DNA from: Streptosporangium brasiliense | Lineage (GTDB): Bacteria; Actinomycetota; Actinomycetes; Streptosporangiales; Streptosporangiaceae | Direction: 5' to 3' | Assembly (NCBI RefSeq): GCF_030811595.1 | Contig: NZ_JAUSRB010000001.1 | Span: 1,302,001 to 1,366,000 of the forward strand | Length of the DNA stretch: 64,000 bases | Shown here: piece by piece, positions 46,591-56,567 of the stretch | Numbering within the stretch: position 1 is the stretch's first letter | Layout of the letters: each line of letters begins with the position of its first letter | Program-made: the position numbers and the translations under genes | The notes under the pieces: model-generated | Database searches by the model: none | Told to the model about the DNA's origin: nothing | Seen by the model: the letters and a program-made list of their open reading frames with translations, nothing else

Positions 46591-47151
46591 TCAGGCCAGG
46601 GGCACCTTGACGCCGTCGGTGGTCCCGCCGACGCCGAGCGGCGGGTCGCCGAACAGCTGGACCGCGGCGACCTTGGCCTCCTTGGGGATGTCGAACCACA
46701 GGTCCAGCTCGATCCTGACCTCGGCCCCGAGGGGGAGGGTGTCGGGCTGGCGCTTGATGGCCTGGGCGAACCTGTCGATGCCGAAGGTCCTGCCGTCGGT
46801 GGTGATGAGCTTCTGCCGCTTGGCGTCGAAGCGGGAGTTGGCGCGGCCGGGGTTCTCCACGACGATCCGCACGACCACGTACTGGCCCTTGGCCTGCCAT
46901 TCGGCGTGGGTGCCGAAGAAGCCGCTCATGCCGGTCTGCAGGCCGATCACCTGGAAGCGGCCGTCGCCGTCAGTCACGGGCGCGGCGCGGACCGGGCGCT
47001 CGCCGGGCCGGACCGGGCGCGGGGCGAGCTCGTAGGAGGGGGTGGGCGTGGCGGGGGCGGCCGTCGGCCGCGGCGGGGCCGGCCCGGTGCAGCCGGTGAG
47101 GAGGGCGCCTGCCAGGGCGGCGCCGGTGAGCCGCATCAGGGGGTTGCGCAC
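46591..47151 (-). CDS. DUF4352-like lipoprotein
   Basis: A 186-residue lipoprotein: short signal, lipobox LLTGC (Cys21), Pro/Ala-rich linker, then an immunoglobulin-like domain with QYVVVRIVVENPGRANSRFDAKRQKLITTDGRTF, which is the DUF4352 pattern (in two parts). GTG 47151 sits 7 bp after TACGTT (minus strand 47164-47159), so it is likely leaderless; TTG 47160 and ATG 47136 are alternatives. Function unknown, extracytoplasmic. Confidence 0.75.
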   Translation of the reverse strand: MRNPLMRLTGAALAGALLTGCTGPAPPRPTAAPATPTPSYELAPRPVRPGERPVRAAPVTDGDGRFQVIGLQTGMSGFFGTHAEWQAKGQYVVVRIVVENPGRANSRFDAKRQKLITTDGRTFGIDRFAQAIKRQPDTLPLGAEVRIELDLWFDIPKEAKVAAVQLFGDPPLGVGGTTDGVKVPLA

Positions 47152-47657
47152 ACCGGGCAACGTAACCGAGTCGGGTCCCGGAGATCAATGCGTCGGCGGC
47201 GATGGGAAAGCGCCCGCCGGGACGGCCGCGGCGTCACCGGCCCTCGTGGGTGAAATAAGAATATTTCTAAGGTTTGCCGGTTTTAGGGAGATTGGCGGTA
47301 CGGCCGCGGGATCGCCGTCCCGTACGCGGGAGTCCGCCCCCGTGGGGAGGGCCCCGTTTCCCGGGACGGCGCGGTGAAACATGCCTGAAGTGCAGATATA
47401 GGCTATTTTCATGTTCCGTGGACTCGATCCGACAGGTCCGAGGCCACGACGGTCGGCTCAAAGGGGAGTCGTTGACCATTCGATGAACGGGTGCGTCACG
47501 ATCAACACCGCGAACAGGGTATTGATCAGACGACTCCGAGTGTGGTTGTTGTCCGAATTGTGTCGCATCGGTGATCTGCATGGCCATGCAGGTGGGGCAG
47601 CATCACCAGCACTTAGGTAGCTGTTCGAGATGCGACATTGACCGTAAGGAGGCCTTC
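47152..47657. other. 506-bp intergenic region upstream of the glutamate-type importer
   Basis: No gene recognised. It includes an AT-rich spot at 47248-47272 (AAGAATATTTCT dyad), a TTGACC at 47472 and a 16-bp palindrome at 47576 (separate entry). It likely holds the promoter and a long leader of the plus-strand importer operon. Confidence 0.4.
47576..47591 (+). promoter_or_regulatory. perfect 16-bp palindrome upstream of the importer operon
   Basis: CTGCATGGCCATGCAG, 66 bp before the GTG at 47658. Could be an operator or an mRNA hairpin. Confidence 0.45.
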
Positions 47658-48521
47658 GTGGGCCTGAGTTTTGTTTCCCGCCGTGCGCTCGCGGTGGGCG
47701 CGATGGTCGTCGCCGGTGCGCTCGGCCTGTCCGCCTGCGGCGGTGGCGGGACCACCGGCGCGAGCACGAGTGACGGTGCCTCGTCCAGCGCCCCCGCCGC
47801 CGCGGGTGGTCCCAAGCTGGTCACCCCCGGCAAGCTGACCACCTGCACCAACCTTCCGTACGAGCCCTTCCAGTTCAAGGAGGGCAACAAGGTCGTCGGC
47901 TTCGACGTCGACATCGTCGACCTGGCGGCCAAGAAGCTCGGTCTGACGCAGGAGATCGTCGACATCGACTTCGCCGTCATCAAGAGCGGCGCGGCGATGG
48001 CCGCCGGCAAGTGCGACGTGGCCGCCGCGGGCATGACCATCACCCCGGAGCGCAAGGCGAACATCGACTTCTCCGTGCCCTACTTCGACGCCACCCAGGC
48101 GCTGCTGGCCAAGAAGGGCCTGGGCGTCAAGACGTTGGAGGAGATCAAGGCCAAGAACCTCAGGCTGGGCGCCCAGGCCTCGACCACGGGCCTCGACTAC
48201 GTCAGGAAGCAGGGGCTCGACCCCAAGGAGTTCGCCGACTCCCCCAAGGAGCTGCTGGGCCTGCAGTCCGGCCAGGTCGACGTGATCGTCCAGGACCTCC
48301 CCGTCGTTCTGACCTGGCTGAAGAAGCCGGAGATCGCCGACAAGTTCGAGCTGGTCGCCAGCCTCGACACCGGCGAGCAGTACGGCATCGGCCTGAAGAA
48401 GGGCGCCGACCCGGTCCTGCTCAAGACCATCAACGACTCCATCACCGAGGCCAAGTCGGACGGGACCTACGACCAGATCTTCGTGAAGTGGTTCGGCAAG
48501 AAGCCCGGCGAGCTCGGCTGA
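47658..48521 (+). CDS. glutamate/glutamine-type ABC importer, binding lipoprotein
   Basis: A 287-residue SBP_bac_3 lipoprotein (lipobox GLSAC, Cys27), with VVGFDVDIVDLAAKKLGL, AAAGMTITPERKANIDFSVPYFDA (in two parts) and LKTINDSITEAKSDGTYDQIFVKWFG. Perfect ribosome-binding site TAAGGAGG six bases before GTG 47658; the longer frame from 47571 is not needed. Gene order with the next two is that of gluBCD-like importers. Confidence 0.87.
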   Translation: MGLSFVSRRALAVGAMVVAGALGLSACGGGGTTGASTSDGASSSAPAAAGGPKLVTPGKLTTCTNLPYEPFQFKEGNKVVGFDVDIVDLAAKKLGLTQEIVDIDFAVIKSGAAMAAGKCDVAAAGMTITPERKANIDFSVPYFDATQALLAKKGLGVKTLEEIKAKNLRLGAQASTTGLDYVRKQGLDPKEFADSPKELLGLQSGQVDVIVQDLPVVLTWLKKPEIADKFELVASLDTGEQYGIGLKKGADPVLLKTINDSITEAKSDGTYDQIFVKWFGKKPGELG

Positions 48522-48524
48522 TCC

Positions 48525-49376
48525 ATGACCGACCAGTCAACGACGGCTGAGCCGTCCGGTCCCGCCGGGGCTCCCCCCGGCCGGACCGGGCTCAGCCCCC
48601 GTAAGAAGCAGCAGATCAGCCGGATCGTCCAGTACGTCGTGCTGGCGGCCGTCGTGGTCTTCCTCGCCCTGCGCATCGAGTGGGTCAAGCTCGGCGAGAA
48701 CTTCGCCAAGCCCGAGGTGGCGGAACAGACGCTGCCGGACGTGTTCACGATCGCGCTGAAGAACACGATCATCTACTCGGTGGGCGGCTTCGCCTTCGCC
48801 TTCCTGCTCGGCCTGCTGTTCGCGCTGATGCGGATGTCGTCGGTGCGGCCCTACCGGTGGATCGCGATCGCCTACATCGAGATCTTCCGGGGCCTGCCCG
48901 CGCTGCTGATCTTCTTGTTCATCCTGTTCCTGCCACTGGCCCTGCCGGGCTTCGAGGTGCCCGGCGGCACCTACGGACAGGGCATCCTGGGCCTGACGAT
49001 CGTCGGCTCCGCCTACATGGCCGAGACGCTCCGCGCGGGACTGCAGGCGGTGCCCAAGGGGCAGATGGAGGCGGCGCGCTCACTGGGCATGTCGCACGCG
49101 CGCTCCATGGTCACCATCGTCATCCCGCAGGCCGTGCGCATCGTCATCCCGCCGACGACCAACCAGTTCGTGTCCCTGCTCAAGGACTCCTCGCTGGTGC
49201 TGTTCCTCGGCGTCTCCGGCGAGTACGTCGAGCTCACGAAGTTCGGCAACGACATGGCCTCGACCCACGCCAACGCCACGCCGATCCTGGTCGTCGGCGT
49301 GACGTATCTTCTGGTCACCATCCCGCTGGGCTACCTCGCGTCCCGGCTGGAGAAGCGTCAGGCGAAGGGACGGTGA
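48525..49376 (+). CDS. glutamate/glutamine-type ABC importer, permease
   Basis: A 283-residue permease: polar head about 35 residues, first helix, then core with [18 protein letters not shown] and docking motif [25 protein letters not shown] (in two parts). One permease gene only, so it likely works as a homodimer. Starts 3 bp after the binding protein stop. Confidence 0.88.
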   Translation: MTDQSTTAEPSGPAGAPPGRTGLSPRKKQQISRIVQYVVLAAVVVFLALRIEWVKLGENFAKPEVAEQTLPDVFTIALKNTIIYSVGGFAFAFLLGLLFALMRMSSVRPYRWIAIAYIEIFRGLPALLIFLFILFLPLALPGFEVPGGTYGQGILGLTIVGSAYMAETLRAGLQAVPKGQMEAARSLGMSHARSMVTIVIPQAVRIVIPPTTNQFVSLLKDSSLVLFLGVSGEYVELTKFGNDMASTHANATPILVVGVTYLLVTIPLGYLASRLEKRQAKGR

Positions 49377-50134
49377 CTCCGGTGAACCACGCGGTCGAGA
49401 TCCGTGATCTGCACAAATACTTCGGCAAGCTGGAGGTGCTCAGGGGGATCGACTTCGCCGTCGACCCCGGCCAGGTGGTCTGCGTCATCGGCCCCTCGGG
49501 GTCGGGCAAGTCCACCCTGCTGCGCTGCGTGAACCTGCTGGAGCAGCCCACCTCGGGCAAGGTGGTCCTGGAGGGCGTCGAGCTGACCGACCCCGACGTC
49601 GACCTCGACGCGGCCCGCCGCCGGGTCGGCATGGTCTTCCAGCAGTTCAACCTGTTCCCGCACATGACCGCGCTGCAGAACGTGATGATCGCTCAGCGGC
49701 GGGTGCTGAAGCGGGGCAGGGCGGAGGCCGAGAAGGTCGCCAGGGAGAACCTGGAGAAGGTCGGCATCGCCGCCAAGTGCGACGCCTACCCGGCCCAGCT
49801 CTCCGGAGGCCAGCAGCAGCGTGTGGCCATCGCCAGGGCACTGGCGATGAACCCGGCGCTGATGCTCTTCGACGAGCCCACCTCGGCGCTCGACCCGGAG
49901 CTGGTCGGCGACGTGCTCACGGTCATGCGCAAGCTGGCCGAGGAGGGGATGACCATGCTCGTGGTCACCCACGAGATGGCCTTCGCCCGGGACGTGGCCG
50001 ACCGGGTGGTCTTCATGGACGGCGGCGTGATCGTGGAGGACGGCCCGGCCGCCCAGGTGATCGGCGAGCCCCGGCACGAGCGCACGAAGACCTTCCTGCG
50101 CCGCGTGCTCGACCCCACGCACACCGACGTCTGA
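49373..50134 (+). CDS. glutamate/glutamine-type ABC importer, ATPase
   Basis: A 253-residue ATPase: [58 protein letters not shown] 49373 overlaps the permease stop; GTG 49382 is an alternative. Confidence 0.9.
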   Translation: MTPVNHAVEIRDLHKYFGKLEVLRGIDFAVDPGQVVCVIGPSGSGKSTLLRCVNLLEQPTSGKVVLEGVELTDPDVDLDAARRRVGMVFQQFNLFPHMTALQNVMIAQRRVLKRGRAEAEKVARENLEKVGIAAKCDAYPAQLSGGQQQRVAIARALAMNPALMLFDEPTSALDPELVGDVLTVMRKLAEEGMTMLVVTHEMAFARDVADRVVFMDGGVIVEDGPAAQVIGEPRHERTKTFLRRVLDPTHTDV

Positions 50135-50145
50135 CAGCCGGTTCC

Positions 50146-50180
50146 GGCACGGCCCGCGCCCAGGTGGCGCGGGCCGTGCC
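50146..50180 (+). terminator. terminator of the importer operon
   Basis: 15-bp perfect stem GGCACGGCCCGCGCC / complement, loop CAGGT, 12 bp after the ATPase stop. Confidence 0.75.
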
Positions 50181-50352
50181 GTGCCGGCCGGGCGGTGCGA
50201 GCCCGGGGGAGCCTTTGGCACCGTACAGAGCTTCCCCGACCCTGTACGTTTTCTACTCGGCCTCCCCACGGGCATCACTGTCACCCACGGTAGCGACTCA
50301 TGTGGCAAGAGTGCAAAAAGGGGAGGTCTGATACGGGCGAATACTTGTGGGA

Positions 50353-50781
50353 TCAGATGTCACGCAGCATGCAGGTGAGGCGTGAGGTGCACACCCGGCG
50401 GCCCTGGTCGTCGGTGATCTCGATGTCGTAGGTGGCGAGCGTCCGGCCCCCGTGGATCAGGGTGGCCACGCCTGTGACGTGCCCGGAGGTGGCCGAGCGG
50501 TGGTGGGTGGCGTTGATCTCCACGCCCACGCCCACCCGCCCGGGGCCCGCGTGCAGGGTCGCGCCGGTCGAGCCGAGGGTCTCGGCGAGCACGCACGAGG
50601 CGCCGCCGTGCAGCAGGCCGTACGGCTGGATGTTGCCCTCCACCGGCATCCGGCCGACCACGCGCTCGGGGGTGGCCTCGGTGATCTCGATCCCCATCCG
50701 GTCCACGAGCGTGTTCTTGTAGGAGGCGCCGAGCCCCTTTTCCACGCGGCGGGTCACTTCTTCGAGGTCTGGCAAGGTCAA
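50353..50781 (-). CDS. hotdog-fold thioesterase (PaaI-like)
   Basis: A 142-residue acyl-CoA thioesterase-like protein. Motif PYGLLHGGASCVLAETLGS matches the HGG nucleotide-binding/catalytic region of the PaaI/YbdB family; DITDDQGRRVCTSRLTC ends the fold. A TTG at 50781 lies 7 bases after AGGAGG and is preferred over the upstream ATG 50799, which has no site. Divergent from polA. Confidence 0.82.
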   Translation of the reverse strand: MTLPDLEEVTRRVEKGLGASYKNTLVDRMGIEITEATPERVVGRMPVEGNIQPYGLLHGGASCVLAETLGSTGATLHAGPGRVGVGVEINATHHRSATSGHVTGVATLIHGGRTLATYDIEITDDQGRRVCTSRLTCMLRDI

Positions 50782-50843
50782 GGGGATGCCTCCTGTCATG
50801 CGCGGCCAGGTTTTCTGTCGCCCCGGCAGACTAGGCTTCCGGT

Positions 50844-53555
50844 GTGCCGAAGAGCGAAGCGACCCCCAATCGTCCGTGTCTCCTGCTGCTGGACGGGCAT
50901 TCACTGGCCTACCGCGCCTTCTATGCCCTGCCCGAGGAGAATTTCTCCACGACGACGGGGCAGACGACAAACGCGGTCTACGGGTTCACGTCGATGCTGG
51001 TCAACGTGCTCCGCGACGAGCAGCCCACGCACGTGGCGGTCTGCTTCGACCGGTCGGAGCCGACGTTCCGGCACGAGGAGTACGCCGAATACAAGGCTAA
51101 CCGGAGCGCGAGCCCCGACAGTTTCCGCAGCCAGATGAGCCTGATCCACGAGATGCTCGACGCGTTGCGCGTCCCGCACCTGTCGCTGGCGGGCTACGAG
51201 GCCGACGACCTGATCGCCACGCTCGCCACCCAGGCCGCCGGGCAGGGCATGAACGTGCTGGTCGTCACCGGCGACCGTGACGCGCTGCAGCTGGTCGACG
51301 ACCACGTCACCGTGCTGATGACCCGGGTCGGGATCAGCAACATGACCCGCTTCACCCCCGCGGCGGTGCAGGAGAAATACGAGCTCACCCCGGTCCAATA
51401 CCCCGACTTCGCGGCGATCCGGGGCGACTCCAGCGACAACCTGAAGAGCATCCCCGGCGTGGGCGAGAAGACCGCGGCCAAGTGGATCCGCGAGTTCGGC
51501 TCGCTGGAGGAGCTGGTCAACCGGATCGACGAGGTCAAGGGCAAGGTCGGCGACAAGCTCCGCGACCACCTCGACCAGGTGCTGATGAACCGCCGTCTCA
51601 CCCAGCTCATGCGCGAGGTCCCGCTGGAGCACGAGGTCTCCGGCCTGACGGTCGGCCGGGGGGACCGCGAGGAGATCAACAAGATCCTCGACACGCTGGA
51701 GTTCCGCGGCGAGCTGCGCGACCGGCTGTTCAAGACGCTCCTGCCGGCGGAGTCCGAGGCCGAGGAGGGCTTCGAGGTCGAGACCGTCGTGCTCGGCCCC
51801 GGCCAGGTGGCCGGATGGCTGCGGGAGCTGCCCGAGGGCCGGGCCGGGCTGGCCTTCAAGGGCGCCTACGGCAGCGGCACCGGCCGGATCGACAGCATCG
51901 CGATCGCCGCGCCCGACGGCCCCGCCGCGGCCCGCGGGCGCGGCGCCGCGTTCATCGACCCCACCACGCTGACCGAGGACGACGAGGCGGCCCTGCGCGG
52001 ATGGCTCGGCGACGACTCCAGGCCCAAGGCCGTGCACGATGCCAAGGGCCCCATGCTGGCGCTGTGGGCGCAGGGGTTGGAGCTGCGCGGCCTGACCTGC
52101 GACACGGCGCTGGCGGCCTACCTGGCGATGCCGGGGCAGCGGGCCTTCCCGCTGGAGGACCTCGTGCGCGCCTACCTCCAGCGGGAGCTGCGCGGCGAGA
52201 GCGACAGCGGCGGCCAGACCAGCCTCTTCGAGGAGGAGGACGACAGCGCGGCCCTGGAGCTGGGTCTGCGGGCCCTGGCCGTCCGGGAGCTCGCCGACGC
52301 CCTGGAGGCGTTCCTGGAGCCGCGCGGCGGCACCCGCCTGATGCGCGAGGTGGAGCTGCCGCTGGTGTCCGTGCTGGCCGAGCTGGAGCGGGCCGGGATC
52401 GCCGCCGACCGGGACCACTTCGGCAAGCTGGAGGCCGAGTTCGGCGCCGCGGTGAAGCAGGCCGTCGAGGCGGCCCACGCGGCCGTCGGGGAGCAGTTCA
52501 ACCTGGGCTCGCCCAAGCAGCTCCAGGAGATCCTGTTCACCAGGCTCAACCTGCCCAAGACCAAGAAGACCAAGACGGGCTACACCACCGACGCCGACGC
52601 GCTGGCCTGGCTGGCCACCCAGACCGACCACGAGCTGCCGACCATCATGCTCAGGCATCGCGACCAGGCCAAGCTGAAGGTCACGGTCGAGGGCCTGATC
52701 AAGGAGATCGCCGACGACGGGCGCATCCACACCACCTACAACCAGATCGTGGCGGCCACCGGACGGCTCAGCTCGGAGAAGCCCAACCTGCAGAACATCC
52801 CGGTCCGCACCGTCGAGGGCCGCCGGATCCGGCAGGGCTTCGTGGTCGGGCCGGGCTACGAGACCCTGCTGACCGCCGACTACAGCCAGATCGAGCTGCG
52901 GATCATGGCGCACCTGTCGGGCGACGAGTCACTGATCGCCTCCTTCGAGTCCGGCCACGACTTCCACAAGGCCACCGCCGCCCGGGTCTTCGACATCGCG
53001 CCCGAGCAGGTGACGGGGGAGATGCGGGCCAAGATCAAGGCGATGAACTACGGCCTCGCCTACGGCCTGTCGGACTTCGGGCTGGGCGCGCAGCTCAACA
53101 TCCCGGTGTCGGAGGCCAGGGCGCTGAAGGAGGAATACTTCGAGGAGTTCGGCGGCATCCGCGACTTCCTCAACGCGATCGTCGCGCAGGCCAGGCACGA
53201 CGGCTACACCGAGACCATCATGGGCCGCCGCCGCTACCTGCCCGACCTCAACAGCGACAACCGCCAGCGCCGCGAGATGGCCGAGCGGATGGCGCTCAAC
53301 GCGCCGATCCAGGGTTCGGCGGCCGACATCATCAAGGTCGCCATGCTCAACGTGCAGAGCGCCCTCAAGGAGGCCGCCCTCACCTCCCGGATGCTGCTCC
53401 AGGTCCACGACGAACTCGTGTTCGAGGTGGCGCCGGGAGAGTTGGAGACCCTGCGCGAGCTGGTCACCGAGCGGATGAACGCCGCCTACTCCCTGCGGGT
53501 CCCGCTGGAGGTCTCGGTGGGCGTCGGCCACACCTGGGAGGATGCCGCCCACTGA
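50844..53555 (+). CDS. polA: DNA polymerase I
   Basis: A 903-residue polymerase with a 5'-3' exonuclease domain (1-300; YEADDLIATLA, TGDRDALQLV, IRGDSSDNLKSIPGVGEKTA), a central domain where the proofreading residues are lost (the usual FDTET is AFKGA here) and an intact polymerase domain (TADYSQIELRIMAHLSGDE, KAMNYGLAYG, LLQVHDELVFEVAPGE). Proofreading loss is the rule in actinobacterial PolA. GTG 50844 is 6 bp after TAGGCT, so likely leaderless. Confidence 0.95.
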   Translation: MPKSEATPNRPCLLLLDGHSLAYRAFYALPEENFSTTTGQTTNAVYGFTSMLVNVLRDEQPTHVAVCFDRSEPTFRHEEYAEYKANRSASPDSFRSQMSLIHEMLDALRVPHLSLAGYEADDLIATLATQAAGQGMNVLVVTGDRDALQLVDDHVTVLMTRVGISNMTRFTPAAVQEKYELTPVQYPDFAAIRGDSSDNLKSIPGVGEKTAAKWIREFGSLEELVNRIDEVKGKVGDKLRDHLDQVLMNRRLTQLMREVPLEHEVSGLTVGRGDREEINKILDTLEFRGELRDRLFKTLLPAESEAEEGFEVETVVLGPGQVAGWLRELPEGRAGLAFKGAYGSGTGRIDSIAIAAPDGPAAARGRGAAFIDPTTLTEDDEAALRGWLGDDSRPKAVHDAKGPMLALWAQGLELRGLTCDTALAAYLAMPGQRAFPLEDLVRAYLQRELRGESDSGGQTSLFEEEDDSAALELGLRALAVRELADALEAFLEPRGGTRLMREVELPLVSVLAELERAGIAADRDHFGKLEAEFGAAVKQAVEAAHAAVGEQFNLGSPKQLQEILFTRLNLPKTKKTKTGYTTDADALAWLATQTDHELPTIMLRHRDQAKLKVTVEGLIKEIADDGRIHTTYNQIVAATGRLSSEKPNLQNIPVRTVEGRRIRQGFVVGPGYETLLTADYSQIELRIMAHLSGDESLIASFESGHDFHKATAARVFDIAPEQVTGEMRAKIKAMNYGLAYGLSDFGLGAQLNIPVSEARALKEEYFEEFGGIRDFLNAIVAQARHDGYTETIMGRRRYLPDLNSDNRQRREMAERMALNAPIQGSAADIIKVAMLNVQSALKEAALTSRMLLQVHDELVFEVAPGELETLRELVTERMNAAYSLRVPLEVSVGVGHTWEDAAH

Positions 53556-53629
53556 TGATTGGTCCGGCCTGTCCGAGTCTGTTCTAGGGTTGGTGGTTCA
53601 GCCGATACCTCGACGGGCACGGGAGTTTT

Positions 53630-54751
53630 GTGCGGAGTCAATCCCCCCTCACGCAGATCATCATGGTGGCCAACGTCGTGGTGGTGGCCGCCGCAGTGGT
53701 GGTGCTTCTGACACTGCCCACGGCGGCCGTCCCCCGGGCCACCCCCATGGCCGGCCCGGCGACCGGCGCGGTGACGGGCACCCCCGCGCCGCCGTCGCCC
53801 TCGCCGTCGCCCGATCTGCCCTCGGCCGACCTGCCCCCGCCGGTCACGGCCACCCCGGAGTCCGCCCGCCAGGTCAAGGCCAACGAGGCGGGGATGGTCC
53901 CGATCCTGATGTACCACCGGATCATGAAGAAGCGGCTGGCCTCCATCGACCGCACGCCCGCCCAGGTCCGCCAGGAGATGGAGAAACTGGCCAGGGACGG
54001 CTACGTGCCGGTCACCGCGCGGGAGTTCGTCACCGGGAAGATCGACATCCCGGCGGGCAGGCACCCGGTCGTGCTGACCTTCGACGACGGGCACGCGAGC
54101 CACTTCGCGCTCGACGGCAACGGCATGCCGGCCAAGGACACCGCGGTCGGGATCATCTACCAGGTCGCGAAGAAGTATCCGGGTTTCCGCCCCGTCGCCA
54201 CCTTCTGGGTCAACCGGGAGCCGTTCGGCCTGCGCGACCGGCGGGACCAGGAGCGGGCCGTGCAGTGGCTGACCTCGCGCGGCTTCGAGGTGGCCAACCA
54301 CACCTGGTCCCACCCCTACCTGCCGGGCCTGTCGAAGGCGAAGGTCGCCGAGCAGATCGTCCGGGTCGAGCGGCTGCTGAAGAAGTTCGGCGCCGGCCCG
54401 TCCGCCACGCTCGCGCTGCCCTTCGGCGCGATGCCGCGCAAGAGGTCCACCGTGCAGTCGGGCAAGTGGGACGGCGACCGCTTCGCGTTCAAGGGCGTCT
54501 TCCTGGCCGGCGCGCAGCCGTCGTCGTCGCCCTTCGCCAAGGACTTCGACTGGCGGGCCATCCAGCGCATCCAGAGCAACGGCAAGAAGGGGGAGTGCCG
54601 CAAGTGGTGCTCGCAGTATTGGCTGGAGTGGCTGAACAAGCACCCCGACAAGCGCTACACCGCCGACGGCGACCCCGGCCGCATCTCCGTGCCGCAGAAA
54701 TTTCGGGGTATCATCAGCTCCGAGCGTAGGCGGCAGGTCAACGCCTACTAA
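53630..54751 (+). CDS. polysaccharide deacetylase (NodB fold), membrane-anchored
   Basis: A 373-residue protein with an N-terminal membrane helix (about 10-30), a Pro/Ser/Thr linker to residue 85 and a NodB domain: MVPILMYHRI, LTFDDGH (Asp152, Asp153) and NHTWSHP metal His pair. It should remove acetyl groups from cell-wall glycans. Near the end is an unusual ECRKWCSQYWLEWLNK segment with two Cys. GTG 53630 follows GGGAG. Confidence 0.87.
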   Translation: MRSQSPLTQIIMVANVVVVAAAVVVLLTLPTAAVPRATPMAGPATGAVTGTPAPPSPSPSPDLPSADLPPPVTATPESARQVKANEAGMVPILMYHRIMKKRLASIDRTPAQVRQEMEKLARDGYVPVTAREFVTGKIDIPAGRHPVVLTFDDGHASHFALDGNGMPAKDTAVGIIYQVAKKYPGFRPVATFWVNREPFGLRDRRDQERAVQWLTSRGFEVANHTWSHPYLPGLSKAKVAEQIVRVERLLKKFGAGPSATLALPFGAMPRKRSTVQSGKWDGDRFAFKGVFLAGAQPSSSPFAKDFDWRAIQRIQSNGKKGECRKWCSQYWLEWLNKHPDKRYTADGDPGRISVPQKFRGIISSERRRQVNAY

Positions 54752-54781
54752 AGCCGTTTTCCGAGGTGTCGTGCCTCCAGA

Positions 54782-54810
54782 TTGACCAGACTCGTCTGGT
54801 CTCATATGCT
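54782..54810 (+). promoter_or_regulatory. rpsA promoter with palindromic spacer
   Basis: -35 TTGACC (54782-54787), 17-bp spacer, -10 TATGCT (54805-54810). The dyad GACCAGA-CTCG-TCTGGTC (54784-54801) covers the -35 and spacer. Leader to the rpsA ATG is about 140 nt; no gene lies in it. GCCGA/TCGGC arms occur around 54870. Confidence 0.65.
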
Positions 54811-54954
54811 GATCGCTGCGCTGTGGGCTCGCGCGTGTCTCGGACGGAGTGGGCTCGCGCTCGGTCACGCCGATGAATTCTTCGGCTGAACGATAAGAGG
54901 CCTGCCGCGTGTTCGCCACATCGACTTCTGTCCGCGTTCGGAGCAATTCCACAC

Positions 54955-56451
54955 ATGACGAGCAGCACTGAGGCCACCTCGAGCACCCCGCAGGTAGCGG
55001 TCAACGACATCGGGTCCGAGGAAGACTTCCTCGCAGCGATCGATCTGACCATCAAGTACTTCAACGACGGCGACATCGTCGAGGGCACCGTCGTCAAGGT
55101 CGATCGAGATGAAGTTTTGCTCGACATCGGCTACAAGACCGAGGGCGTCATCCCCTCGCGTGAGCTCTCGATCAAGCACGATGTCGACCCCGCGGACGTC
55201 GTCGAGGTTGGCGAGCACGTCGAAGCCCTCGTCCTCCAGAAGGAGGACAAGGAGGGGCGCCTGATCCTGTCCAAGAAGCGCGCTCAGTACGAGCGGGCCT
55301 GGGGCACGATCGAGAAGATCAAGGACGAGGACGGCATCGTCACCGGCACCGTCATCGAGGTCGTCAAGGGTGGTCTCATCCTCGACATCGGCCTCCGTGG
55401 CTTCCTGCCGGCGTCCCTGGTCGAGATGCGCCGCGTCCGTGACCTTCAGCCGTACGTGGGCCGTGAGCTCGAGGCGAAGATCATAGAGCTCGACAAGAAC
55501 CGCAACAACGTGGTCCTCTCCCGCCGCGCCTGGCTCGAGCAGACCCAGTCGGAGGTCCGCCAGACCTTCCTCAACACCCTGCAGAAGGGTCAGGTCCGCA
55601 AGGGCGTCGTCTCCTCGATCGTCAACTTCGGTGCGTTCGTGGACCTCGGCGGCGTCGACGGTCTGGTCCACGTCTCCGAGCTGTCCTGGAAGCACATCGA
55701 CCACCCGTCTGAGGTTGTCGAGGTCGGCCAGGAGGTCACCGTCGAGGTTCTCGACGTCGACATGGAGCGCGAGCGGGTCTCCCTGTCGCTCAAGGCGACG
55801 CAGGAGGACCCCTGGCAGCAGTTCGCCCGCACCCACCAGATCGGTCAGGTCGTCCCGGGTCGCGTCACCAAGCTGGTGCCGTTCGGTGCGTTCGTCCGCG
55901 TCGAGGAGGGCATCGAGGGCCTGGTCCACATCTCCGAGCTGGCCGAGCGCCACGTCGAGATCCCCGAGCAGGTCGTCCAGGTCGGCGACGAGATCTTCGT
56001 GAAGATCATCGACATCGACCTCGAGCGTCGCCGGATCTCGCTGTCGCTCAAGCAGGCGAACGAGAGCGCGACGGGCGCCGACATCGAGTTCGACCCCACG
56101 CTCTACGGCATGGCGGCGACCTACGACGACCAGGGCAACTACATCTACCCCGAGGGCTTCGACTCCGAGACGAGCGAGTGGCTCGAGGGCTTCGAGAAGC
56201 AGCGTGACGAGTGGGAGCGGCAGTACGCCGAGGCCCAGACCCGTTTCGAGGCTCACAAGAAGCAGGTGGAGGAGGCCCGCAAGGCCGAGGCCGAGGCGGG
56301 CGAGGCTGCCCCCACGTCCTACTCCGGTGAGACCCCGGCCGCCAGCTCCGGCTCCAGCTCCAGCAGCTCCTCGGCTCCGGCTTCGGGTGCTCTCGCCTCC
56401 GACGAGGCTCTCGCGGCTCTGCGCGAGAAGCTCGCGGGCGGCCAGAGCTGA
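54955..56451 (+). CDS. rpsA: 30S ribosomal protein S1
   Basis: A 498-residue protein with four S1 RNA-binding repeats: about 36-105 ([26 protein letters not shown], in two parts), 125-195, 210-280 and 297-367. The C-terminal 120 residues are acidic and helical, ending in a Ser/Ala-rich stretch. This is the usual actinobacterial S1 form. It is needed for translation initiation on structured mRNA. Codon use is less biased to C than neighbours, typical of high expression. Confidence 0.95.
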   Translation: MTSSTEATSSTPQVAVNDIGSEEDFLAAIDLTIKYFNDGDIVEGTVVKVDRDEVLLDIGYKTEGVIPSRELSIKHDVDPADVVEVGEHVEALVLQKEDKEGRLILSKKRAQYERAWGTIEKIKDEDGIVTGTVIEVVKGGLILDIGLRGFLPASLVEMRRVRDLQPYVGRELEAKIIELDKNRNNVVLSRRAWLEQTQSEVRQTFLNTLQKGQVRKGVVSSIVNFGAFVDLGGVDGLVHVSELSWKHIDHPSEVVEVGQEVTVEVLDVDMERERVSLSLKATQEDPWQQFARTHQIGQVVPGRVTKLVPFGAFVRVEEGIEGLVHISELAERHVEIPEQVVQVGDEIFVKIIDIDLERRRISLSLKQANESATGADIEFDPTLYGMAATYDDQGNYIYPEGFDSETSEWLEGFEKQRDEWERQYAEAQTRFEAHKKQVEEARKAEAEAGEAAPTSYSGETPAASSGSSSSSSSAPASGALASDEALAALREKLAGGQS

Positions 56452-56486
56452 CGTCGGCGTAGCAGTGAGGATCTGAGGATCCACGG

Positions 56487-56512
56487 AAGGGCCCCGCTCC
56501 GGCGGGGCCCTT
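56487..56512 (+). terminator. rpsA terminator
   Basis: 11-bp stem AAGGGCCCCGC / GCGGGGCCCTT with TCCG loop followed by TCCC; 36 bp after rpsA. Confidence 0.8.
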
Positions 56513-56567
56513 TCCCGTCTCCGGACCCTGAGCGCCGCCAGGCGATGCCGGTCGATATCGTTGCCCC

